The position numbers and the translations under genes were made by a program. A stretch of 41,283 bases of DNA from Salibacterium aidingense DSM 18341 (lineage in GTDB: Bacteria; Bacillota; Bacilli; Bacillales; Marinococcaceae): the NCBI RefSeq assembly GCF_000429685.1, contig NZ_AUCI01000029.1, forward strand, positions 1 to 41,283, given 5' to 3'. Under the pieces are notes generated by a model, which did no database searches, was not told the origin of the DNA, and saw nothing but the letters and a program-made list of their open reading frames with translations. This document shows, piece after piece, positions 9,235-16,205 of the stretch (position 1 is the stretch's first letter; every line of letters begins with the position of its first letter).

Positions 9235-9366
9235 ATGTTTTTGGATAGGTCTCCTTATGAAAAATCAGAGCAGGAGAAAGAATGGAAAAAGAAAGGCATA
9301 CAGGACAGGCCGCCAATGACCGGGAAAGGCAATAAAAAAAGGAAGTCGGGCGTGCCGGCTTCCTAG
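9235..9366 (+). CDS. Possible small basic protein (43 aa)
   Basis: Short ORF beginning MFLDRSPYEKSEQEKEWKKK, highly charged, with a basic C-terminus. It is supported by GGAAAGGGGAAAGAT directly before the ATG. Its last codons overlap the hairpin that terminates the convergent hsp20 gene, and its TAG overlaps the hsp20 stop. It resembles no family I can name. The good ribosome site argues for it; the small size and terminator overlap argue against. Confidence 0.4.
   Translation: MFLDRSPYEKSEQEKEWKKKGIQDRPPMTGKGNKKRKSGVPAS
9333..9364 (-). terminator. Terminator of hsp20
   Basis: On the bottom strand AGGAAGCCGG, a 5-nt loop and CCGACTTCCT form a 10-bp stem (one G-T pair) followed by seven T. 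It begins inside the hsp20 stop codon. Confidence 0.85.
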
Positions 9367-9803
9367 TTTAAATCGATTCTGTAACCGGATGAATCCTCCA
9401 AAGAATCTCTTGTTTTTGGTATTTTTAAGGTGAGTAGTCCATTGCTGAAATTACCGTCAATGTTTTCTTCATTCACATCACCTACATAAAAGCTTCGTTG
9501 GAATGAGCCGTACGAACGCTCTTTTCGAATATAATTATTATTCTCATCGTTCGTTTCTGTAGACTGCTCTTTCCTGCCTTCCAGCGTAATATAGCCATTT
9601 TTGTACTCTACGGTTACATCATCTTTGGAAAAACCAGGAAGTTCTGCTTCGACCAGATAATGATTGTTTTCATCTTTCACATCAACTTTCGGGTACTGCA
9701 ATCCAAACGGCCGTTCAAACAAATCGGTAGTACTGTCTTTGTCAAATAGATTTGGCAGCCAGTTGAAAAAGTCACGGTTGCGTTTAGGGAATAAATCAGC
9801 CAT
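9363..9803 (-). CDS. Small heat shock protein, Hsp20/alpha-crystallin family
   Basis: ATP-independent holdase chaperone that binds unfolding proteins under heat or oxidative stress. The 146-residue protein has a short N-terminal arm (MADLFPKRNRDFFNWLPNLF) and an alpha-crystallin domain from about residue 35, including YPKVDVKDENNHYLVEAELP, FSKDDVTVEYKNGYITLEG and the closing FSNGLLTLKIPK (A-x-x-x-n-GvL-type motif). The start is the ATG at 9803 with GGAGGTG nine bases upstream; an in-frame ATG at 9842 lacks a ribosome site. It stands alone, convergent with the small ORF and with the parS site upstream. Confidence 0.92.
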   Translation of the reverse strand: MADLFPKRNRDFFNWLPNLFDKDSTTDLFERPFGLQYPKVDVKDENNHYLVEAELPGFSKDDVTVEYKNGYITLEGRKEQSTETNDENNNYIRKERSYGSFQRSFYVGDVNEENIDGNFSNGLLTLKIPKTRDSLEDSSGYRIDLN

Positions 9804-10147
9804 ATTAAACACCTCCAAAAGTTCATGATGTGTTGTTTTCATTTATACTATACCAAGCTGATTTGACTTTTAAACATCATTTTTACGATACTATATGAAA
9901 ATTTAAGTCTGAACGTTTCACGTGAAACAAAATAAAAGAAATAAAGAACTTTTCGTATTTGCATTAGAGGAGCGCTATGCAGGACTTATGTTGACGCAGC
10001 GATAACAAGACGCAAAAATTTTCAAGCATAGAAGAAGAAATGTCATTAATCGCGCAACACAGGCTTTCCCTATTCTTTTTTAATTCAGCAGATTTCCTCA
10101 TAACAATAATAATCTTTTATTCACTTTAGGGTATAACATCCGGCTTT
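9804..10147. other. Gene-free region carrying parS
   Basis: About 340 bp between hsp20 and the msrA promoter. It contains the parS palindrome and the hsp20 promoter region, and otherwise only AT-rich sequence without a supported ORF or RNA. Confidence 0.5.
9914..9929. promoter_or_regulatory. parS site (ParB/Spo0J binding)
   Basis: CGTTTCACGTGAAACA matches the Bacillus parS consensus TGTTTCACGTGAAACA at 15 of 16 positions, and its inner 14 bp are a perfect palindrome. ParB nucleates here, spreads along the chromosome and recruits SMC for origin segregation. The site is intergenic. In Bacillus most parS sites lie in the origin-proximal part of the chromosome. Confidence 0.88.
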
Positions 10148-10176
10148 TTGCACATATAAAAAATATCGCTTAAACT
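10148..10176 (+). promoter_or_regulatory. Candidate promoter of msrA
   Basis: TTGCAC (10148-10153), a 17-nt spacer, then TAAACT (10171-10176), 30 nt before the msrA start. A reasonable but not perfect sigma-A promoter. Confidence 0.4.
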
Positions 10177-10206
10177 GAAAAGAAAGTCAATAAAGGGGGA
10201 GGAGCC

Positions 10207-10863
10207 ATGGAAGAGCGGTATCAGGCAGCTGAAACAACGAAACTGGAAACGGCGGTCTTCGGACTGGGCTGATTCTGGGGACCGGATGCCCAGTTCGGGC
10301 AGCTGTCAGGTGTTTATCGGACTCGTGTCGGCTATACCGGCGGCACTACCTCTGAACCAACATATCGGAATATGGGGGATCATACGGAATCGATTCAAAT
10401 TGTATTTGATCCGGAACAGATCAGCTATGAGGAATTGCTGCATAGGTTCTGGAACAGTCACAATCCCACGATAAAAAGCTTGTTCAGAGACCGCCAGTAT
10501 ATGTCTCTGTTGATATATCATGATGAAGTGCAGAGAGAGAAGGCGCTGGCTTCTAAGCAAAAACAAGAAGAAGCACTGGGAGTTTTGATAAAAACGGAAA
10601 TGACCAAAGATGCTGAGTTTTACCCGGCCGAACATTACCATCAGAAATATTTTCTGCGACGCTATAAAAAAGCGGTGGAAGCGCTCTCCAGGCTGTATCC
10701 AACGGAGGAGGGGTTCCGTGATGCTGCTGTGACGGCAAGGCTGAATGGGTTTGTGCGGGGACGTTCCTCCATGCAAGAACTGAAGCAGGAAATACAAACC
10801 TGGGGATGGAGTACGGAAACCGAAAATCAAACCATCGAGGTATTGGACTCAATCCGCTGGTAG
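10207..10863 (+). CDS. msrA: Peptide methionine sulfoxide reductase A with in-frame UGA at the catalytic codon (putative selenoprotein)
   Basis: MsrA reduces methionine-S-sulfoxide in proteins through an attack by the Cys of the GCFWG motif. Here the frame is open from ATG 10207 (preceded by GGGGGAGGAG) to TAG 10863 except for codon 22, TGA at 10270-10272, and the motif reads G-(UGA)-F-W-G. Downstream the family is intact: VYRTRVGYTGGTTSEPTYRN, GDHTESIQIVFDP, FWNSHNP and the late AEHYHQKY. The translated protein (218 aa counting codon 22) has no Cys anywhere, so there is no resolving Cys and no alternative nucleophile. This fits a one-Sec MsrA, as I recall for the clostridial enzyme from Alkaliphilus oremlandii. 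The alternative is a nonsense mutation that happened to hit the catalytic codon. An annotation from the downstream ATG at 10372 would miss the active site. Confidence 0.75.
10264..10303 (+). promoter_or_regulatory. Candidate bacterial SECIS stem-loop
   Basis: After the UGA at 10270-10272, UGCCC (10287-10291) and GGGCA (10297-10301) form a 5-bp stem around the loop AGUUC. The loop starts 19 nt after the UGA and has G at its second position, features reported for bacterial SECIS elements. An alternative stem, CUGGGC (10264-10269) with GCCCAG (10288-10293), enclosing UCUGG/CCGGA, would hold the UGA in an internal loop. The elements lie inside coding sequence, so either could be chance. Confidence 0.45.
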
Positions 10864-10945
10864 CGCATTTAGGGGCGCACTTTTAAATCACATGCTTTGC
10901 TTGCGCCCTTGTTTATCGATTCTCCCATATACCCAAAGAAATCAA

Positions 10946-10976
10946 GGCCAGCTGCATTTGCAGCTGGCCATTTTTT
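10946..10976 (+). terminator. Terminator of msrA
   Basis: GGCCAGCTGC, ATTT, GCAGCTGGCC: a perfect 10-bp stem followed by a run of six T. A weaker GGGCGCA/TGCGCCC hairpin lies upstream at about 10873-10911. No gene occupies 10864-11144. Confidence 0.88.
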
Positions 10977-11144
10977 AGAAGATAAGAAATTGTCATGAAG
11001 AATAAAGATTGAAAAATTCCGGCAAACGTAAAGAAAATGTTTGTGAATAAAAAAAAAGAGGAAGAAGCTAAAATAGATACTTACTGATAGAGGGTTGTAT
11101 CCACAGACCCTCTGGTTCTCTAATAAAAAAAGGAGGAAAACATA

Positions 11145-12230
11145 GTGAGTCAACACGTTTTATTTATTGGAGCCGGACAGGCGAACTTATCTGTATTAAA
11201 AAACTGGCAGAAAAACGCCCCAAAGAATGCGGAATGGACATTGATTTCTCCTTCGAGGTATCAATATTATACCGGGATGTTCTCTAGATTTATGGAAGGC
11301 CGCTGTGAGTTGGAAGATATCCGTATTGATTTGAAAGATTTCTGTCAAAAGCATGAAGGCCGTTTTATTGAGGAAAAAGTCACCGCGGTGGACAAAAACA
11401 GAAAGTTTGTTTTGACAGAAAACGGAAAATCTGTATCATATGATCTTCTCTCCGCCAACATTGGTTCCCAGCATGTCGACGGGTCGACCCCGGGTGTACG
11501 GGAGCATGCTTTGTTTTTGAAACCAAATGAAGAATTTCCAACTGTGGCGGCGAGTATGCAGCACACGGAATATCCAGTTATCGCCGGCGGAGGTATTACC
11601 GGAGTAGAGCTGGCCTTATCCCTGCAGGCATGGAGGCAGGCGAACCATAAGAAAACTCCGGTTACACTAATCACGGAGGAGTCCATTCTTCCGGAGGAAA
11701 AGAAAGAAGTTCGGGAGAAAATGCGGACGCTGCTGGATGAACGCGGGTTGCTTGTATATGAAAATACACCGGTAGAGAGTATAGATGCTGATGTGGTTTA
11801 TGCAGGCAGCGAAGTGATTCCGTACGGGGAAGTGCTGTGGGCAGCAGGTCCTGAACCACCGCTGATCTTTGATTACGCTAATCTTCCCGTTGATGAAACC
11901 GGATTTTTACTTGTATCCTCTACGCTTCAGTCCATTCATGAGCCCTCGATATTCGGAAGCGGGGATGGCGTCACCATAGATGAATATCCAGACCTGCCCA
12001 AAAATGGAGTTATTGTTGTTCAGGAGGCAAAGGTGTTAGAAACGAATATTTATCGTAAACTTCAGGAGAAAAAATTAAAAGCCTTTAACCCCCCAAAAAA
12101 ATACAGACAGATAGTAAATATCGGCCGCAAGCAGGGGCTTTATCTTCACGGCAGCCAGTACAATATCGGAAAAAGAGCGTGGAAAATAAAAAAACGGACG
12201 GATAAGAAATTTATGAAACAGTTTGAATGA
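11145..12230 (+). CDS. FAD/NAD(P)-dependent oxidoreductase of the SelD-associated type
   Basis: 361-residue flavoprotein of the NDH-2-like pyridine nucleotide-disulfide oxidoreductase superfamily. It has an N-terminal FAD motif (LFIGAGQANL, 6-15), the segment SPSRYQYYTGMFSRFMEG, a second dinucleotide-binding motif (VIAGGGITGVELALSLQ, about 145-161) and a C-terminal FAD contact (IFGSGDG). There is no redox CxxC and no membrane segment. The N-terminal pattern, including the Y-x-G-M-x-x-x-x-x-x-G segment, is what I recall of the family TIGR03169, members of which are fused to SelD (selenophosphate synthase) in some bacteria. No SelD domain is present here. The start is GTG, with AAGGAGG upstream. 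It directly follows the UGA-containing msrA, separated by a terminator. Its physiological role is not known. Confidence 0.75.
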   Translation: MSQHVLFIGAGQANLSVLKNWQKNAPKNAEWTLISPSRYQYYTGMFSRFMEGRCELEDIRIDLKDFCQKHEGRFIEEKVTAVDKNRKFVLTENGKSVSYDLLSANIGSQHVDGSTPGVREHALFLKPNEEFPTVAASMQHTEYPVIAGGGITGVELALSLQAWRQANHKKTPVTLITEESILPEEKKEVREKMRTLLDERGLLVYENTPVESIDADVVYAGSEVIPYGEVLWAAGPEPPLIFDYANLPVDETGFLLVSSTLQSIHEPSIFGSGDGVTIDEYPDLPKNGVIVVQEAKVLETNIYRKLQEKKLKAFNPPKKYRQIVNIGRKQGLYLHGSQYNIGKRAWKIKKRTDKKFMKQFE

Positions 12231-12236
12231 CATTAA

Positions 12237-12275
12237 AACAGCCCTGCAGGATCTCGTTATCCTGCAGGGCTGTTT
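12237..12275 (+). terminator. Strong rho-independent terminator
   Basis: AACAGCCCTGCAGGAT, CTCGTT, ATCCTGCAGGGCTGTT: a perfect 16-bp stem followed by T-run. It lies between the flavoprotein gene and the convergent eutB and can also serve eutB. Confidence 0.93.
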
Positions 12276-12299
12276 TTATGCTCAGTTGAAATTATATTT

Positions 12300-13274
12300 T
12301 TAAGAATGCAGGTAAGGGGCCACAGCCTGGTAATGTTCCCGCACGCCAATACTGTTTCCAGTGACCACAACGACAGCCGGCCCTTCCGGCTGAACGGCGC
12401 CATCAAGAAGGGCACTGACTCCTACTGCAGCAGCTCCTTCCACGACAAAACGGTGGGTTTCATATAAAAATGCCATGCCCCGTGCAATCGATTCCTCCGA
12501 AAGACGTAGACGTTCATCCACATACCTGGTGATCATAGGCAGGGTATAGCGGTTATTGAGACCGATTCCGCCGAGAAGACTGTCGGCATACGTAGGATGT
12601 TCCGGCGATTCGACCGGTGTTCCGGCTTGAATACTGTCATCCATTGCTGCGCCTTTTTTTACGGACAGGCCGCTGATACGAATCGAAGGATCGGTTTCTT
12701 TTAAAGCCAGGCCCATTCCGGAAAGCAGTCCTCCGCCGGATAATCCGGCGAGTACGTTTTTCACTTCCGGCAGTTCTTCCAGTATTTCCAGGCCGATGGT
12801 GCCCTGACCGGCAATGATTTCCGGGTGGTCGAAGGGAGGTATGAGAATAAACCCTTTTTCCTGCTGTAATCTCCGGCAGACTTCTGCCGCTTCATCCTGA
12901 CTTTCCCCTTCAATATGAAGTTCCGCTCCACTTGCCTGAAGGGCTTCTATTTTTGCCGGCGGCACGTATTCCGAGACACAGACCACGGCACGTAACCCAA
13001 GCTCCGCCGCTGCATAAGCCACAGCAAACCCATGATTGCCTGTAGAAAAGGTAATAACACCGCGGGCCCGTTCCTGGGGTTCCAAAGAAGCCATCATATT
13101 AGCAGCGCCCCGCAGTTTAAATGCACCGGTGGGCTGCATCTGTTCCAGCTTCAAATAGACCGGGACCCCTGTTTTTTCAGAAAGAACGGGAGAGGAGACT
13201 AACGGGGTTTTCGGAAGCAACTCCTGTAGTCGTTTCTTGGCAACCCATATGTCGCGGACTGTCATGGTCTTCAT
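12300..13274 (-). CDS. eutB: Hydroxyectoine utilisation dehydratase EutB
   Basis: PLP-dependent threonine-dehydratase-fold enzyme. The 324 residues show the Schiff-base lysine in PTGAFKLRGA (K53), the phosphate/substrate loop STGNHG (77-82), the cofactor loop LSGGGLLSG, and no C-terminal ACT domain, so it is not a regulated biosynthetic IlvA. The combination FDHPEIIAGQGTIGLEIL, KKGAAMDDS and ADSLLGGIGLNNRYT matches EutB, which acts on the diaminobutyrate derivative from hydroxyectoine. The divergent neighbour is the ectoine hydrolase gene, which strongly supports this assignment. The cyclodeaminase partner EutC is not in the window. The ATG at 13274 has AAAGGGG upstream. Confidence 0.85.
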   Translation of the reverse strand: MKTMTVRDIWVAKKRLQELLPKTPLVSSPVLSEKTGVPVYLKLEQMQPTGAFKLRGAANMMASLEPQERARGVITFSTGNHGFAVAYAAAELGLRAVVCVSEYVPPAKIEALQASGAELHIEGESQDEAAEVCRRLQQEKGFILIPPFDHPEIIAGQGTIGLEILEELPEVKNVLAGLSGGGLLSGMGLALKETDPSIRISGLSVKKGAAMDDSIQAGTPVESPEHPTYADSLLGGIGLNNRYTLPMITRYVDERLRLSEESIARGMAFLYETHRFVVEGAAAVGVSALLDGAVQPEGPAVVVVTGNSIGVREHYQAVAPYLHS

Positions 13275-13346
13275 AAAACCCGCCCCTTTATTAAATATTT
13301 AGTCATGAATCCCTCTCTTCTTAGAATAAAGTGATTAATAAGCAAA

Positions 13347-13365
13347 TGTCTATCATAATTTGACA
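13347..13365. promoter_or_regulatory. Possible operator in the eutB/doeA intergenic region
   Basis: TGTC-TATCATAATTT-GACA is a short interrupted palindrome midway between the divergent starts. A TTGACA box (13360-13365) overlaps it on the top strand but no good -10 follows. The controlling protein is unknown. Confidence 0.3.
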
Positions 13366-13418
13366 GACGAACCTGGCAGAAGCAGCACGGAGTTTGTCGG
13401 AAAAAGGGGAGATGGAGG

Positions 13419-14582
13419 GTGCGGTCCTTAACATTATTTTCGAAAAACGAATACCTGGAACGTATCACTAAGGTGAAAAAAAAGATGGAGGAAAAAGGGC
13501 TGGATGTCCTTTTTATCAGTGACCCGGCCAATATCAATTATCTTACCGGCTATGATGGCTGGTCCTTTTATGTACCGCAGATGGTTATTCTTTTTTTAGA
13601 AGAAGACGAACCGTATTGGTTCGGAAGAGCACAGGACGTAAACGGGGCCCGGGCTACCTCCTGGCTGTCTCCATGCCGGCTGCTTTCTTATGATGATGAA
13701 TATGTGCATTCCAGGATAAAGCATCCCATGGAAGTGCTGGCTTCGTGGATGAAACGATATAAAACGAAAGTGAAGCGGGCCGGGGTGGAGATGGAAGCCT
13801 ATTATTTTTCTCCTCGTGCGCTGCAGCGGTTAGAAAGAAAATGTTCCTGGCTGCGCTTTAACGATGCACATTTGCTGGTAAACGAAGTACGTATGATAAA
13901 GTCCAATACGGAAATTATGTATATGAAAAAAGCTGGAAACATTGCAGAACTTGCCATGGAAGCGGGATACAATGCCGTACAGGAAGGAGCGCGGGTATGT
14001 GATGTAGCAGCTGCTATTTCTCAGGCGCAGATCAGCGGCACCGCAGAATTTGGGGGGGATTATCCTGCGATTGTTCCACTGCTTCCAGCCGGTGCTTTAA
14101 CGTATGCGCCCCACATCAGCTGGACCGATGAAGCATTAAAAAGCGGAGATCCGGTTATTATAGAACTGGCAGGTTGTTACGGCCGTTATCATGCTCCTCT
14201 TGCCAGAACTGTTTCCGCAAACAAACCGAATGACATCATGACACGGTTAGCTGAAGCGGTTACAGAAGGGATCGAGACCGTGCTGGATCAAATCAAACCA
14301 GGACTAAGCTGTGAAGAAATTGAGCAGTTGTGGCAGGAAACGATTGCCCGCCGCGGGTATTGTAAGGATTCGCGCATTGGCTATTCCATCGGTGTCAATT
14401 ACCCACCCGACTGGGGAGAACATACCGCTTCCCTTCGTCCCGGAGATAAAACCATTTTAGAACCTAATATGGCTTTTCACCTTATCCCGGGCATTTGGCT
14501 GGAAGATGTAGGAGTAGAAATCAGTGAAAGCTTTGTCGTAACCGAGGATGGCTGCGAACTGCTCTGCCGCTTTCCCCGTTAA
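13419..14582 (+). CDS. doeA: Ectoine hydrolase DoeA (EutD), M24 family
   Basis: Opens the ring of ectoine to acetyl-diaminobutyrate, the first step of ectoine catabolism. The 387-residue protein has the creatinase-like N-terminal domain (FISDPANINYLTGYDGWSFY, then YWFGRAQDVNGARAT) and a pita-bread M24 domain containing GGDYPAIVPLLPAG, the segment IELAGCYGRYHAPLARTV and RIGYSIGVNYPPDWGE. The canonical metal ligands of aminopeptidases are altered, as in DoeA. These segments closely match the Halomonas enzyme as I remember it. The start is GTG 13419 with GGGGAG seven bases before. Later pathway enzymes (DoeB, DoeC, DoeD) are not in the window. Confidence 0.88.
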   Translation: MRSLTLFSKNEYLERITKVKKKMEEKGLDVLFISDPANINYLTGYDGWSFYVPQMVILFLEEDEPYWFGRAQDVNGARATSWLSPCRLLSYDDEYVHSRIKHPMEVLASWMKRYKTKVKRAGVEMEAYYFSPRALQRLERKCSWLRFNDAHLLVNEVRMIKSNTEIMYMKKAGNIAELAMEAGYNAVQEGARVCDVAAAISQAQISGTAEFGGDYPAIVPLLPAGALTYAPHISWTDEALKSGDPVIIELAGCYGRYHAPLARTVSANKPNDIMTRLAEAVTEGIETVLDQIKPGLSCEEIEQLWQETIARRGYCKDSRIGYSIGVNYPPDWGEHTASLRPGDKTILEPNMAFHLIPGIWLEDVGVEISESFVVTEDGCELLCRFPR

Positions 14583-14723
14583 TAATAACCTGTCCTTCCG
14601 CTACACGCTTTATGCTTCCTATACGCATCTTTGCCTGTGTCTTTCTGCAATTACCAAAAAGTGTGCAGAAAATGTGAATCCGTATGAAGCATACTAAGGC
14701 TAAAAGGAGAAAGGAAGAGTCAG

Positions 14724-15392
14724 GTGAAAACAAACGATTTTTTTCAAAATATAAGAAAACAATTACTCGAACAGTTGAAAGAGCTCCCGGATTATGAGGA
14801 GCGGGATACGGAATTTGCTCAGGAAACCATAGGGGAGTTATCCAATTACGACAATCATCCCGCAGATCAGGCGACAGGGTTATATGAAAGAGAAAAAGAC
14901 ATGGCACTCGAACAACACTCTGACAGGGAAGCCATGCGGATTAAACAGGCCCTGCAGGCGATAGACGAGGGCACGTACGGAACCTGCGAAACGTGCGGGG
15001 AAGATATCCCGTATGAACGGCTGGAAGCTGAGCCCACTGCTCTTCAATGCATTCAGCATTCGTATGAAGAAACAGGCTGGGACGACCGGCCGGTGGAAGA
15101 AGAACGGCTGATTCCAGGAAAGGGCGGGTTTACGGAGACTGAGATGGAAGAAACAACACATGATCGTTTTGATGCAGAGGAAACCTGGGAACAAACCGCT
15201 TCCTATGGTACGTCGGATACCCCTCAGGATACGTATAATCCCGCGGAGGAATTCGAAGGTCTTTTCGGTAACAACCAGGATGAAACTGGGGCGGAAGAAA
15301 TGCTGGACGGCTTTTCCATGACAGACAGCGAGGGCAATCCCATTGATTTTGATCATGATGTAGACTTTTCCAAGGTGTATCTGCGCAGGTAG
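14724..15392 (+). CDS. yteA: YteA-family TraR/DksA-type zinc-finger protein
   Basis: 222-residue acidic protein with an N-terminal coiled-coil hairpin (about 1-80) and a DksA/TraR-type zinc finger with C88, C91, C109 and H112 (TCETCGEDIPYERL, then CIQH), followed by a long acidic tail ending DHDVDFSKVYLRR. This layout is that of the Bacillus YteA family, linked to sporulation; the function is not established, and the DksA-like fold suggests RNA-polymerase secondary-channel interaction. The start is GTG 14724 with GGAGAAAGGA upstream. CATACTA near 14691 resembles a sporulation sigma -10, which is only suggestive. It is followed by its own terminator. Confidence 0.85.
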   Translation: MKTNDFFQNIRKQLLEQLKELPDYEERDTEFAQETIGELSNYDNHPADQATGLYEREKDMALEQHSDREAMRIKQALQAIDEGTYGTCETCGEDIPYERLEAEPTALQCIQHSYEETGWDDRPVEEERLIPGKGGFTETEMEETTHDRFDAEETWEQTASYGTSDTPQDTYNPAEEFEGLFGNNQDETGAEEMLDGFSMTDSEGNPIDFDHDVDFSKVYLRR

Positions 15393-15396
15393 AAAA

Positions 15397-15430
15397 AAAC
15401 GGAGGTGGGGATATCCCCATCTCCGTTTTC
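15397..15430 (+). terminator. Terminator of yteA
   Basis: AAACGGAGGTGGGGAT and ATCCCCATCTCCGTTTT form a stem of about 15 bp with a T-rich 3' side. Confidence 0.9.
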
Positions 15431-16205
15431 TTAAAAAATAAAAAAGTATTTGATTTTTCGGGATTCTTATTGATTTTCACAGCCTTGTTTCAGCTGTATC
15501 TCCTGCTGGTAATTGGACAAATGCAGCGGCTTTCCAATGCACAGCTGAAGGGCTGGGTCTTCTCTCTGATTTTCGTTTCGTGTGCCGTGCCGGCGGACAT
15601 TCCGTTATCGTCTTGATTTTTTCCATGTGGAAGGGAGAGTGACATGTGTTTTGTTATTTCCCTTTTCAGCGTAAAAGGTCCAGAGTCGGAGTACGGAACA
15701 AATGTCCGTGAAAACCGTCCCAGCTCCCTCATTCGGCCATTTAACGGAATATATGTCCCTACGCCAAGTCCGCTGTCTATCATCACCCCTTGGAACCTGA
15801 CGAAAAGCATTTGCCTGAACCGGACAGCAGCCGTGGTGGAGGACACAAACCCCTGGAACGAAGCTCTTCGGATCCTCAACTTAGCTTTTGCCCCCATTAG
15901 CAAAGGGAGAAGAAAAAGGCTCGGCCTCCAAACGTTTTTCGGAGCCACGCAAAACAAAAACGGAAAGCGTAGTGTACTCCATCCACTGGATACCACGAAG
16001 GCAATATAACACTGCGCTGCTATCCGTCACTTCCCCTGCCTCTTTTCCGTCAGCATGGCAATCGGATGGCTCCCCTGTGCTGACAGCTTTGGAAAACACA
16101 GCAGAAAGCTTCAGCCTGCAGCAGGATATGCCTGCAAGAAAGGACTTAGCCTGGAACTGGGCGGGTTTCCGAGGTTAAGTTTTTCTTAATACCTGATTTC
16201 CCTTC
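15431..16205. other. Long gene-free region with repeat-like sequence
   Basis: About 775 bp without a convincing gene. The open frames here have no ribosome site and no recognisable protein pattern, and they overlap one another on both strands. The left half holds copy 2 of the inverted-repeat element. The right half (15850-16180) is GC-richer with short hairpins such as GGCTCGGCCTCC/CGGAGCC. It may be decayed mobile DNA or another dispersed repeat; I cannot identify it. Confidence 0.5.
15594..15758. repeat. Inverted-repeat element, copy 2 of 3
   Basis: Units: GGACATTCCGTTATC (15594-15608), GACATGTGTTTTGTTATT (15641-15658), then inverted GTACGGAACAAATGTCC (15691-15707) and TTAACGGAATATATGTCC (15741-15758). 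The stretch TTATTTCCCTTTTCAGCG followed by TAAAA between the middle units matches copy 3 closely, so the loop is conserved as well as the arms. Confidence 0.65.

Noticed and set aside
10306-10830. Long open frame antisense to msrA
   Set aside because: No ribosome site, no recognisable protein pattern, fully overlapped by the conserved MsrA frame.
10372-10863. msrA as a shorter gene starting at ATG 10372, or as a plain pseudogene
   Set aside because: The ATG at 10372 has no ribosome site and would lack the whole active site. The frame upstream is intact to a strong ribosome site and the only stop is exactly at the catalytic codon, so recoding is the better reading, though a pseudogene is not excluded.
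15000-15062. YteA zinc finger damaged because the fourth ligand is His
   Set aside because: A C-x2-C ... C-x2-H arrangement still binds zinc and, as I recall, is normal for this family.
15490-16178. Overlapping open frames on both strands in the gene-free region
   Set aside because: None has a ribosome site or a family-like sequence; they overlap each other and the repeat element.
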